Assembly (NCBI GenBank): GCA_039919885.1
Contig: JBDSEV010000015.1
Location: 1 to 64,000 of the forward strand
Direction of reading: 5' to 3'
Source: JACMLD01 sp039919885
Lineage (GTDB): Bacteria > Bacteroidota > Bacteroidia > Chitinophagales > Chitinophagaceae
DNA: 64,000 bases
A program made the position numbers and the translations under genes. The notes under the pieces were generated by a model. The model searched no databases, was not told the DNA's origin, and saw only the letters and a list, made by a program, of their open reading frames with translations. The first letter of the stretch is position 1. Each line of letters starts with the position of its first letter. Positions 9,682 to 17,591 of the stretch are shown one piece after another.

Positions 9682-10407
9682 TTAGTGCCTCGACTGTACC
9701 GGTATTTCTTCATGCTTCAGGTAACGCATGAGCGCGTCATTCACGTAATGGAGCATGTCTTCGTTGCTTGCTTTCCTGCAAAATTCATAGCTGGGCCGGT
9801 AACGAATCATAAAAACCATTAAAGAATCTCCACGCAGGTTGGTCAGGTTAGCCACGTAACGCCGGCTAAAACTATAATCCACGAAATCCTGTTCTTCCTG
9901 GTACTGCAGGTTCCTGTTCATTTTCCTATCCTTTGAGCGCCTGGAAAAAAAACCGATGGGGCTTAATGCAATACCCACCCCATTCGACGGACCGCTCCTG
10001 GAAATCATATCTTTTTTAGACCTATCGTAAAAAGCACCATAGCCTTCCCTGCGGCTCAGCGAATCTGCGAGGTAGTTCGGGCCCCTTACCGTAACATTCT
10101 TCAACAGGTTATTTTTTAGGGTCATCGAAATATCATAACCCGCATCAATCATATAGTTCAGCACCTTAATGGTATCCGGCAAATAGCCTACCGACGTGAA
10201 TACAATCTTATCGCCTTCCTGTGCAGCAATTGCATAGTCGCCTTCCCCGGTGGACAAGACATACAATTTTTTGCTGATGTTATAGATAGTAGTAGAAGGC
10301 AATAAAGAATCGGTTGTGAGATCGTAAATCTTTCCTTTCAGCAGGGGCTGTGCGGTTGCCTTGTTAACCAAACAACCCAAAATAAAAAAAATCATTATAA
10401 TCCGCAT
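9682..10407 (-). CDS. Exported CarboxypepD_reg-like domain protein
   Basis: A 241-residue protein with signal peptide (MRIIMIFFILGCLVNKATAQ). Residues 22-100 show the carboxypeptidase-regulatory-like fold common in Bacteroidota outer-membrane proteins: LLKGKIYDLTTDSLLP, ending KIVFTSVGYLPDTI and an MTLKNN...LKNVTV strand. The C-terminal half is Arg/Tyr-rich (SRREGYGAFYDRSKKD, FFSRRSKDRKMNRN) and matches no family I know. It has no TonB-plug or barrel, so it is a short stand-alone version. Transcribed away from the ATP-grasp operon terminus, with a 243-base gap. Confidence 0.78.
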   Translation of the reverse strand: MRIIMIFFILGCLVNKATAQPLLKGKIYDLTTDSLLPSTTIYNISKKLYVLSTGEGDYAIAAQEGDKIVFTSVGYLPDTIKVLNYMIDAGYDISMTLKNNLLKNVTVRGPNYLADSLSRREGYGAFYDRSKKDMISRSGPSNGVGIALSPIGFFSRRSKDRKMNRNLQYQEEQDFVDYSFSRRYVANLTNLRGDSLMVFMIRYRPSYEFCRKASNEDMLHYVNDALMRYLKHEEIPVQSRH

Positions 10408-10650
10408 AAATGATCAGCCAAATTAAACATCCTATTTCGCTGCGTTGCTGTCACCAGCAAAAGATTTTGTTAAAAAGCAACGCTTACACCGCTTTTGATT
10501 TACCGTGTTCACCGGCATTCAAAGCAAATAAGAGACCAGCTTAAGTAATGGTGCATATAAAACAAGTGCCGGCCATCAGTTGGGAATGAATTTCCAGGCC
10601 ATGGTGGAATCTAATAGCAGCCTGCACTATAATTTATGCCTGTGTTGTTA

Positions 10651-10917
10651 TTATTTTATAAAATATTCCTGGCCTGGCGCTTTTCTAACTACCCCACTAA
10701 AAGATTTTGTAACGGCCAGCTGATCGGCTGCTTCTTTTTTTACATTGATGTGGATGGTGGTGCCTTCATCCGCCTGGGCAAGGTTCGGAAATCCCTCTAC
10801 AGTTTTACTTTTTTTCAGTGCCAGTTTCATTTGCAGGTAACCTTCCCGGGTGGGATGATCCGTCATTCCAACAATTTTTCCTTCGATACCCGCGTAATTT
10901 TCAATAATAGCTACCAT
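10651..10917 (-). CDS. 88-residue hypothetical protein, last gene of the ATP-grasp/M6 operon
   Basis: A small soluble protein without signal peptide. It starts 6 bases after the ATP-grasp stop, so it is translated from the same message. The sequence is strand-rich with two short charged segments (MKLALKKSKTVEGF; TTIHINVKKEAADQL) and Gly at turns (IEGKIVGMTDHP), consistent with a single small beta-barrel or sheet. No family recognised. Its position makes it either a partner of the ligase or its protein substrate; it lacks the Thr/Asp/Glu-rich core typical of graspetide precursors, so a substrate role is only a guess. Confidence 0.7.
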   Translation of the reverse strand: MVAIIENYAGIEGKIVGMTDHPTREGYLQMKLALKKSKTVEGFPNLAQADEGTTIHINVKKEAADQLAVTKSFSGVVRKAPGQEYFIK

Positions 10918-10923
10918 AAGATG

Positions 10924-11862
10924 TTATTTAGCGGTTCCATAATACAGCCACCTGGCAATGGCCCCGGAGATATCCTGCCCTGTATGTTGCTGGTAATAAC
11001 TATAACCTGGTGAAGGATTTACTTCAAAGCAATAGTATTCGTTTTCATCAGTTAAAAAAAGATCTATACCGCATAAAGTTAAGCCTAAGCTTTCTGACAA
11101 TTGAAAGCAGGCTTTTTCAATTTTTTTAGGTAAGCGGAAAACAGTCAGCGCCGCAGTTTTATTTTCTCTCCCGGCATAGCGGTAATCGGTTACATCCGAT
11201 TCAATCCTGGTAGCAAAAAGCACATCCCCTACTACATGCACGCGTATATTGGTGCCGGTTAATTTTTGTTGAAACTGGGTAGCGAGGTATTGAATTTTAT
11301 GCAGTATTCCCTCATCTGCCGGTTGCAGTTCCTTTACAATCGAACGAACTGAACTCACCGATTTATAAATCAGCGCCGGATACATTTGCTGAAACTGACG
11401 CAACGCGCCGCTATCAGTGGTAATACAGGTAGGCGGAATTTTCAATCCGGCCTCTTTTATCAGTTGCGCCTGGAATGGTTTGGAAATATTGCTGCTCATT
11501 GTCCAGGGTGCGTTGAGAATGCGCACGGCTGTAATATCCATCCAGTACAATAACTGCTGGTGCAGCAAGCCAGATTTCTGCACACTGTCTGCGCCAATAT
11601 ACCGGAGCGACTGCGGGTCTGCATGCGGCATCGCCAGGTAATCCATGGTTCGGAAATAGATGCCTGAAAACTTCTCCAGATCATAATCCGTGTCGTTCAT
11701 CTGCAATGTTGCTGAAAAACGATTGTTTACAAAACCAATGGCAAGATTACAATGGTGCAGCGCGCGCTGGTCCAATACCAGGTAGGGTATCCCCGCTTTT
11801 TCTGCAGAAAGAATCGCCATTTCCAAGGGCGATTCTGACGGTATGCCCATGAACAACAACAT
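10924..11862 (-). CDS. RimK/MvdD-like ATP-grasp ligase
   Basis: A 312-residue cytoplasmic protein with the ATP-grasp layout: a pre-ATP-grasp domain (residues 1-115), the NISKPFQAQLIKEAGLKIP entry helix, a central PALIYKSVSS strand with the nucleotide-binding Lys, NIRVHVVGDVLFATRIES, a SLGLTLCGIDLF strand and the C-terminal Mg-binding CFEVNPSPGYSYY. This family (RimK, MvdC/MvdD, and grasp-with-spasm ligases) joins a carboxylate to an amine or hydroxyl using ATP, often on ribosomal peptides. Its ATG overlaps the TGA of the upstream gene by one base (TGATG), so translation is coupled. The preceding gene looks like its inactive paralogue. The exact substrate is unknown. Confidence 0.85.
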   Translation of the reverse strand: MLLFMGIPSESPLEMAILSAEKAGIPYLVLDQRALHHCNLAIGFVNNRFSATLQMNDTDYDLEKFSGIYFRTMDYLAMPHADPQSLRYIGADSVQKSGLLHQQLLYWMDITAVRILNAPWTMSSNISKPFQAQLIKEAGLKIPPTCITTDSGALRQFQQMYPALIYKSVSSVRSIVKELQPADEGILHKIQYLATQFQQKLTGTNIRVHVVGDVLFATRIESDVTDYRYAGRENKTAALTVFRLPKKIEKACFQLSESLGLTLCGIDLFLTDENEYYCFEVNPSPGYSYYQQHTGQDISGAIARWLYYGTAK

Positions 11863-12677
11863 CAGTTTTTATTTTTTGAAGTAAGTAATAACGAAAAAGC
11901 CTCCAGCGCAGGCTCACTTAATACGGGCGGCCTTGTATTGACGGCATACAGCTTATATGTTTTATTTACTTCGGCAAGGCTAATCTCGTAGACCGTCCTC
12001 CCAATAAGGCTTGAAAATAAATTTACCTGCGCCTGCATTTTTTCAGGAATACCAATGCCGGAAAAAAACTTTTTGCCCACTACTTCCAGTTTAACAATGC
12101 TGGTAAAAGGCTCATTGTACATAACAGGTTTGTTTTCCCAAACCAGGTGGCGAGTGCGCTTGTGCCAGGCGACCATCGTTTTTTTGCGGGGCGATACCGC
12201 AGTGAGGGCTTTCGGCTGTTGCCAACGCGGAGACGAAGTGAATGTATTTTCCAGTACCTCCAGGCCCGCTTTCACCGCCATTGCATAGAAAAATAATGCG
12301 TTGTCCGTATTATTAATGTGCCGCGTGTGCATACCATCCACTACTTTCTCTTTAACTGACCGCAGAAAACTAATGTACAACGCATACATTTCCATTTCAG
12401 CATATGATCGGTCAACCGGGTTTATAAAATGAACCAGCTGGAAATACGGGATTCGGTGAACGACGTTTTTTATCATCGCCGGTTCAATAATAAAGCCATC
12501 ACGCAAATGGATCCGTGTAAAAAATTTGCCGTCGCTGCCTGCTTCGTGCAACCAGGAAGCAAACGCAAGGTCTGTATCCGTCACCACCCGCAGGTTTCTT
12601 TCTCCTTGATGGAACAGCAAATTGTACAGCGCGCCGCCAACAATGTCACTGGAAAGACAGAAAATAAGTGTGTGCAT
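11862..12677 (-). CDS. Degenerate ATP-grasp-like partner protein
   Basis: A 271-residue cytoplasmic protein not recognisable by motif alone, but it can be aligned by eye with the next gene. FINPVDRSYAEMEMYALYI fits the pre-ATP-grasp helix region, NNTDNALFFYAMAVKAGLEV fits NISKPFQAQLIKEAGLKI, SIVKLEVVGKKFFSGI fits NIRVHVVGDVLFATRI, and YAVNTRPPVLSE fits CFEVNPSPGYSY. The metal-binding Glu of EVNPSPG is Ala here, and the KS nucleotide-Lys strand is not conserved. I infer a catalytically dead or altered paralogue that pairs with the active ligase. It is translationally coupled to that ligase and lies 154 bases downstream of the M6 protease gene. Confidence 0.72.
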   Translation of the reverse strand: MHTLIFCLSSDIVGGALYNLLFHQGERNLRVVTDTDLAFASWLHEAGSDGKFFTRIHLRDGFIIEPAMIKNVVHRIPYFQLVHFINPVDRSYAEMEMYALYISFLRSVKEKVVDGMHTRHINNTDNALFFYAMAVKAGLEVLENTFTSSPRWQQPKALTAVSPRKKTMVAWHKRTRHLVWENKPVMYNEPFTSIVKLEVVGKKFFSGIGIPEKMQAQVNLFSSLIGRTVYEISLAEVNKTYKLYAVNTRPPVLSEPALEAFSLLLTSKNKN

Positions 12678-12748
12678 AAATAACTCGTTGTTAAATGTGC
12701 GTTCCGGCCATTCAGTTGCCCCGGGGCATTATTGCACGTTACATAGAA

Positions 12749-12793
12749 AATCAACCCGGCATTACCGTTATACCGGCAAATGACGGGTTGATT
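12749..12793 (-). other. Long imperfect hairpin between M6 protease and ATP-grasp pair
   Basis: The 10-base arms AATCAACCCG (12749-12758) and CGGGTTGATT (12784-12793) are perfectly complementary. Inside them CATT/AATG and CCG/CGG pair around a TTATAC loop. No T-run follows on either strand, so it is not a normal terminator; it may be an RNA-processing or attenuation element, or a cruciform repeat. Confidence 0.65.
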
Positions 12794-12831
12794 ACAATTT
12801 CTACCGATCCAAAAAATCTATACTGGAAAAT

Positions 12832-14631
12832 TTATTCATCATTGTCGTCTTCCCCCAGCAATGCCCCCTGCGATAAATCCGGCCGCTTCGACTGATCAAT
12901 AAATGGCTGAACGAATCCTAATTGTGCTTCCAGCTGCGCCAGTCTTTGTTCTACCGATAAATGACCACCGCCGCCCAATAATCCACCCGGCCGTCCCAGG
13001 CCACCTTCGGAAATTTTTTCAGTAAATTTATCGCCTGGCTTTTCTACCAACGTTTTATCATGCGCAATGCCTTTATCATTTACCAGGTGTTTGTCCGCTT
13101 GTTTTTCTATTTCTTTTATTTCTATCTTTTCCTGCTTCAGTTCTTTGGAAATTTCTTTGTCTTTGGTAAGATCCTTCAAGGTTTCTTTTATATCTTTCGA
13201 TTTTACAATACCGCATTTTACATTCAGGTCGGCATGCATCACAGCTGCGGGCGCACTAATATTGATTACTCCTACGCAAGTATTGGACCCTGCATATGAT
13301 TTTGAATTGGGTATGGTTGTATTATCAAATTTTTTATTGTTGGCCGTGCCAGGGAAACAATCGCCCGCATCGCCCCTGTTGTGATTGGTTTCCAGATCTT
13401 TTTTTCCATCGGCCTGCATTAATGCTACTTTATAGTGCGCTTCGTTGCTGTTGCTCGCAATGGCATCGTCTATATGCCACACCAACAACCCGCTATTGGG
13501 CAAAAATTTATCAAACAAGGTTTTCTGCCGGTTCTCTACCAGGAAATATTCATTGCTGGAACTGCCGTTCTTAAACAGTTTATGCACTTTAAAACCGGAT
13601 TTTACATCCTCAATGGGCACGTTGCTCTGGTTATTTGCCTGGTTTACGGTGGTCACCCAACCTTGCTGGCATTTGCACCAAGCACTGGGATGGGCAGGTG
13701 TAAGCCCGTTATTGTTCCAGCTGCCTGACGCCATCAGGCACCAGTTACCGATACCTTCGCTGGAGTTATCTGTATCATACAAATCCGGAAAGCCAAACAG
13801 CAGGTGGCCGAGTTCATGGGCACAGACGCCTAGTTTACAATCTTCAGGAACCGTGAGGTAAGAAAATATTTTGGTGGTGCCATCTGCGGTATACGCGCCA
13901 CCGGGCAACGTCCATTTATGCGACCATATATCGTTACCGCTGCCAGTTACCTCTCCGCCGGTACCTGCATGAATGACCACATAAGCATCAACAAATCCAT
14001 CACCATCGTTATCATATAGCGCATAGTTTACTGCCGGGTTCGACTTTACCGCAGCATCTTTGGCCATTGTACGTGCATTGGGTACCGCGCTTCCGGTGCC
14101 GGATTCGCCATGGGCGTATTGCGCCATTGTAAGCGGCATGCGGTAAGTACCCACTACCTGTCCCTGGATATCTACCATCCCGTGGGTTACTTCCCGAAAA
14201 TACTCGCGCACGCTGCCGGTTGAAAGTGACCCCAGCGAAAAGAACAACTCTTCAAAATGCGCTTTTGTTTTTGTCATCACCTTATCAGAAAAATCTACCA
14301 GCACTACTATAACGCGGACCGTTCCACGCAAAGGCGCACGATTTAAACCGGCAGACCTTGCCACGGATGCAGTGGTGCCCACGGGAAACATGGTGCCGGG
14401 ATAAATAAGGCCATCATTAAAGCCAACGGGCTGGGGATCGCGAAATCCTATTTTGCCGGAAAGAATGCCACGGGACGCAGTGACTTTTAATTTTTTTATC
14501 TCGTCATCAATTTTCTTTTTCAGCTCAGGCGCGGGTGAGATCATACAACGGGTGCCATCATCTGTTTGCTGCGCCGCCCTATGAATTTTTGTAATCTCGT
14601 CCAGCAAAGAAGGTTTTGTTTTTTTGTGCAT
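12832..14631 (-). CDS. M6-family (immune inhibitor A-like) metalloprotease without signal peptide
   Basis: A 599-residue protein. The zinc motif is CAHELGHLLFGFPDLYD (HELGH at 272-276, with PDLYD supplying the next ligand region), followed by the Met-turn NWCLMASGSWN near 300. A calcium-binding type loop DNDGDGFVD lies at 207-215. Residues about 465-535 are Lys/Glu-rich and probably helical (KDIKETLKDLTKDKEIS), then a Gly-rich segment and an acidic tail EDDNDE. M6 proteases are normally secreted; here the N-terminus (MHKKTKPSLLDEITKIHRAA) is charged with no signal peptide, so it is either cytosolic or leaves by an unusual route. It heads the operon containing the ATP-grasp pair. In frame beyond the TAA, 26 further codons are open. 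Confidence 0.88.
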   Translation of the reverse strand: MHKKTKPSLLDEITKIHRAAQQTDDGTRCMISPAPELKKKIDDEIKKLKVTASRGILSGKIGFRDPQPVGFNDGLIYPGTMFPVGTTASVARSAGLNRAPLRGTVRVIVVLVDFSDKVMTKTKAHFEELFFSLGSLSTGSVREYFREVTHGMVDIQGQVVGTYRMPLTMAQYAHGESGTGSAVPNARTMAKDAAVKSNPAVNYALYDNDGDGFVDAYVVIHAGTGGEVTGSGNDIWSHKWTLPGGAYTADGTTKIFSYLTVPEDCKLGVCAHELGHLLFGFPDLYDTDNSSEGIGNWCLMASGSWNNNGLTPAHPSAWCKCQQGWVTTVNQANNQSNVPIEDVKSGFKVHKLFKNGSSSNEYFLVENRQKTLFDKFLPNSGLLVWHIDDAIASNSNEAHYKVALMQADGKKDLETNHNRGDAGDCFPGTANNKKFDNTTIPNSKSYAGSNTCVGVINISAPAAVMHADLNVKCGIVKSKDIKETLKDLTKDKEISKELKQEKIEIKEIEKQADKHLVNDKGIAHDKTLVEKPGDKFTEKISEGGLGRPGGLLGGGGHLSVEQRLAQLEAQLGFVQPFIDQSKRPDLSQGALLGEDDNDE

Positions 14632-14668
14632 GATTGACAGTTTATAGTTTTAAAGAATAAGATAAATC

Positions 14669-14905
14669 TCAATTATAGCCGGCCGCCGGATCAGTTGACC
14701 GGCCACCAAACATATTGCAGCAGCCTTGCGCTGAATAATTGTTCTCAGGCACAACCACGAATGAAATTAGCTGCACAGAACAAAATGCAACTCCAGGACG
14801 CTGCTGCTTAACGGTCAGCAAGCGAAATTGTGCTACGGTATAAACTATCAGAGTGGGAACGAATAAAAGGGGATTGAAAATTAGAACTTTTTTTTTATTA
14901 TCCAA
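14669..14905 (-). CDS. Doubtful short ORF upstream of M6 protease; possible peptide precursor
   Basis: A 78-codon open frame that needs a TTG start; there is no ATG near its beginning. The N-terminal part is Lys- then hydrophobic-rich (MDNKKKVLIFNPLLFVPTL) and the C-terminus is Cys/Gly-rich (YSAQGCCNMFGGRST, ending DPAAGYN). It sits 37 bases before the M6 protease start on the same strand. The Cys pair and small-residue tail resemble ribosomal peptide precursors, but there is no recognised leader motif, and one of the other two frames is also fairly open. It may be non-coding leader. Confidence 0.25.
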   Translation of the reverse strand: MDNKKKVLIFNPLLFVPTLIVYTVAQFRLLTVKQQRPGVAFCSVQLISFVVVPENNYSAQGCCNMFGGRSTDPAAGYN

Positions 14906-15001
14906 CTATTTTTTGTTTTATTAACAGCTGCAATTTACCTGTTAGCAATGGACGGAACAATACCCTTTACCGGGTATTATTGTACCAACTACACAAACTG
15001 G

Positions 15002-15039
15002 GACAAAAAAATTCCCTGCAACTTTGATATTGCAGGGAA
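15002..15039 (-). terminator. Intrinsic terminator of the DUF4142 gene
   Basis: A perfect 10-bp stem (TTCCCTGCAA / TTGCAGGGAA) with an 8-base loop is followed on the minus strand by seven T residues. It lies about 98 bases beyond the DUF4142 stop codon, with no gene between. Confidence 0.85.
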
Positions 15040-15136
15040 CTTAACAACCATTCGGGTCTATTTATTTAACGGGAAGATTTGGAAGCAGATCGCTTTACGC
15101 GCGATGCTATCTTCCTAGTAGTAATAAAATAAATTA

Positions 15137-15721
15137 TTATTTCATTCCTTTCTTAATGTCTTTTATACGCATGTAATGGTGCTCGAGCGTAGGTATCGTA
15201 TTGTCAATAAATGCTTTTACTGCACCATCAGAAACTTTACCGGAAGCTTTTTTAAACATCTCAACGGTTTCATCATGACCTTTTACCATTGCATTTACAT
15301 AGGCCTTGTCGAAGTCAGCGCCGGTTTTTTTGCTTAATTCATCACCTTTTTTCTGTTCTTCAGCATCAGGTTCTGCCGGTAAAGTTACATTGCGTTCTGC
15401 TGCAAGTGCTTTTACTTTTTCATTGGCTGCACTGTGGTCAGCTATCATCATATCAGCAAAATGCTGCACAGCGGTATCTTTTGCTTTTTCTTTAGCCAAT
15501 TGTGCCAGTTTTACTTCTGCCATTCCACCATTCGCTGCTTTAACCAGGAAAGCCGTGGTTTCTTCATCTGTCTTAATTGGTTCTCTTACAGTTGAAGGAG
15601 AGTCAGTTTTTACTTCGTTGATAGAATCTGCTTTTTCAACACTATCTTTTGTTGATTCGTTGTTGCTGCATGAGGCCAGTAATATACCCGCCGCTGCAAA
15701 GGGGATCAAAATCTTTTTCAT
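15137..15721 (-). CDS. DUF4142 lipoprotein
   Basis: A 194-residue lipoprotein: signal with lipobox LLASC (Cys18), a Ser/Asp/Glu-rich linker to residue 50, then a DUF4142 four-helix ferritin-like domain (ETTAFLVKAANGGMAEVKLAQ, FADMMIADHSAANEKVKALA, YVNAMVKGHDETVEMFKKA, TLEHHYMRIKDI). His residues in helices 2 and 3 and the final HH are typical. Function of the family is not established; it is often stress-induced. It stands alone with its own terminator. Confidence 0.87.
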   Translation of the reverse strand: MKKILIPFAAAGILLASCSNNESTKDSVEKADSINEVKTDSPSTVREPIKTDEETTAFLVKAANGGMAEVKLAQLAKEKAKDTAVQHFADMMIADHSAANEKVKALAAERNVTLPAEPDAEEQKKGDELSKKTGADFDKAYVNAMVKGHDETVEMFKKASGKVSDGAVKAFIDNTIPTLEHHYMRIKDIKKGMK

Positions 15722-15825
15722 AATATGTATTATTTTCCCATGACGAAGAAATTTTCGTGCCAGCCCTCCATTTCCCTAAACAAAAACTTGTTCAGGCGTG
15801 TGATGGGCATGAATTTCCACAAAAA

Positions 15826-16023
15826 TTATTTAATTTTTTTAAAAGCGTAGTTGCCTTTGATACACCTATTCAGGAATTCTCCTTTGGACGGGGCCTTTTG
15901 CATCAGCTCATACACGGCGGCCGGTACTTTTTTGTATTGATAAATTGCGCCGGATACAAATACCACTTCCAGGCTTCGTTTTGACGGTTCATACGCCATT
16001 GTTGCGATTACGGAAGATAGCAT
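15826..16023 (-). CDS. KTSC domain protein
   Basis: A 65-residue single-domain protein. KTSC hallmarks are present in order: Ser near the start (LSSVIATMAYEPSKRSLEVVF), SGAIYQYKKVPAAVYELMQ, APSKGEFLNRCIKGNY. KTSC domains (about 60 residues) occur alone or fused to lysyl-tRNA synthetase or phage proteins, and their role is unknown or RNA-related. It lies 37 bases upstream of nothing else on its strand; the amylase gene ends 37 bases before its start, so it may be cotranscribed with that gene. Confidence 0.85.
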   Translation of the reverse strand: MLSSVIATMAYEPSKRSLEVVFVSGAIYQYKKVPAAVYELMQKAPSKGEFLNRCIKGNYAFKKIK

Positions 16024-16060
16024 GTGGTATACTTTTTTTGATGATTCATTTATCCATCCC

Positions 16061-17341
16061 CTACCATCCTGCGTTGCCGGAAGTAATGTGATAAACCCGG
16101 AACCCGCCGGCCGGCAGTGAAAAATCTTGTCTTCTTGTTATTTTTAATAGCTTATCTGAAAAGAGCTCATTATAATTACCCGGCAATGCAGGATGATCGA
16201 GTGTAAAAGCTGCGGTTTCTTTTGAAAAATTCAAACACACCAATACCCTGTCCTGCTGCCGCCTGCACAGGTACACCAACACATCTGGATGCTGGCTTGG
16301 CAGCACAATTACAGCGGCACTTTCTTGTAAGCCCTTGTTTCTTTTACGGAATGACAACAGGGTATTATAAAAATCATTCAATGTTACCGGGCCTTCCCAG
16401 TCTATGAAGTCTTTTTCAAAAAAAGCCAACCGCTTGACGTTCGGTTTTTCCTGACCAGAATAGATGAGGGGTATGCCCGGCCAGGTACACGTAAACACGG
16501 CCATTGCCATAGCAGCCACGCCGTATTTTTCATACTCAGTACCGTAATAGCTATTCTCGTCGTGGTTGGTTGTAAAAAGCAATTTTCTTGAGCCTACAGG
16601 ATACTTAGAATAATTATTCAGAATAGGAATAATAGCTGCCAGTGTAAGTTCCGCTTTCATGTATTTATCCATGGCACGCATGGCCTCCCACCCATAGGTT
16701 AGGTCAAAACATTCATGGTATTCAGGCACCTCACATTCAGCCAGCCAAAACAATGGCTTTACTGCATCACATTCGCCCCGTGCTTCTATCCAGAAATCAA
16801 TGGGCACTGTCCTTGCCATGTCGCAACGAAAACCATCAATATCAAATTCCTTTACCCAATATTGCATCGATTGGATCATTTCAATGCGCATTTCAGGAAT
16901 GGTATAGTTAAGGTCAATCACGTCCACCCATCCGTTTACATCCGTAAAGTTCCCTTTCTCATCTTTATGGTACCAATCGGGATATTTTGTTGTCCATTGA
17001 TGATCATAACCCGTATGATTGGCTACCCAGTCGATGATAACCTTCATTCCAAAACTATGTGCAGTTGTTATCAGCAGTTTGAAGTCGTCCGTTGTGCCAT
17101 AGGCAGCATCAATATCAGTATATGAACTTGCCGCATAGTAACTGCCGTAGGTACCCTGTCGTTTTTCTACGCTGATCGGTGTTATGGGCATCAGCCATAA
17201 TATTTCTATACCCATTTTATGCAAACGGGGAATATGATTGATAAAGGCCTGCAGCGTGCCCTCTTTTGTATATTGCCGTACATTGACTTCGTAGATATTA
17301 CTTCCATTGGCCCAGGAGATGATAGGGAATGCTATGCTCAT
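16061..17341 (-). CDS. GH13 alpha-amylase family glycosidase
   Basis: A 426-residue cytoplasmic enzyme (no signal peptide) with all four GH13 regions: VIIDWVANHT (Asp104, His109), DGFRCDMA (nucleophile Asp174), WLAECEVPE (acid/base Glu202) and FTTNHDENS (Asp261). The Y-rich GTYGSYYAASSYTDIDAAYG segment gives the +1 site loop. Family members hydrolyse or transfer alpha-glucans; the compact size without a carbohydrate-binding module suggests an intracellular maltodextrin-type or trehalose-type activity. The catalytic residues are intact. An open frame ends one base before its ATG (see 17343). Confidence 0.9.
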   Translation of the reverse strand: MSIAFPIISWANGSNIYEVNVRQYTKEGTLQAFINHIPRLHKMGIEILWLMPITPISVEKRQGTYGSYYAASSYTDIDAAYGTTDDFKLLITTAHSFGMKVIIDWVANHTGYDHQWTTKYPDWYHKDEKGNFTDVNGWVDVIDLNYTIPEMRIEMIQSMQYWVKEFDIDGFRCDMARTVPIDFWIEARGECDAVKPLFWLAECEVPEYHECFDLTYGWEAMRAMDKYMKAELTLAAIIPILNNYSKYPVGSRKLLFTTNHDENSYYGTEYEKYGVAAMAMAVFTCTWPGIPLIYSGQEKPNVKRLAFFEKDFIDWEGPVTLNDFYNTLLSFRKRNKGLQESAAVIVLPSQHPDVLVYLCRRQQDRVLVCLNFSKETAAFTLDHPALPGNYNELFSDKLLKITRRQDFSLPAGGFRVYHITSGNAGW

Positions 17342-17342
17342 G

Positions 17343-17591
17343 TTATTGTTGTAGGTGTATTGGCTTTAAGACAAGTACTGTACCATTTGTATTTCTATTT
17401 TGCTGGCCATTAATCAGATCCTCCGCTGCATAGCGCAAACGAAAGCCAGCTGGATTCGCTTTTGTGCAGAAATTTTCCCAGTCACCTGCATTTTTCATTT
17501 TCACAAAAAGTTGAGCGTACCGCGGGAAAACGTGCCGCAACAATGCCGCGGTAACCCCCGCTGTATCCGCTACGTTTCTTTCTCCATGCAT
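17343..17591 (-). CDS. Uncertain short ORF coupled to the amylase gene
   Basis: An 82-codon frame starting ATG and ending one base before the amylase ATG. It contains FPRYAQLFVKMKNAGDWENF and FRLRYAAEDLINGQQN, which look protein-like, while an overlapping frame at 17482-17673 on the same strand is also open. It could be a tiny leader gene or a remnant of a longer upstream gene. No family recognised. Confidence 0.3.
   Translation of the reverse strand: MHGERNVADTAGVTAALLRHVFPRYAQLFVKMKNAGDWENFCTKANPAGFRLRYAAEDLINGQQNRNTNGTVLVLKPIHLQQ

Larger units (their letters stand above)
14632..15136. other. Intergenic region between M6 protease and DUF4142 genes
   Basis: 505 bases holding the putative promoter of the M6/ATP-grasp operon, one doubtful short ORF (14669-14905, listed separately) and the terminator of the DUF4142 gene near 15012-15039. 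No other coding signal was seen. Confidence 0.6.
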
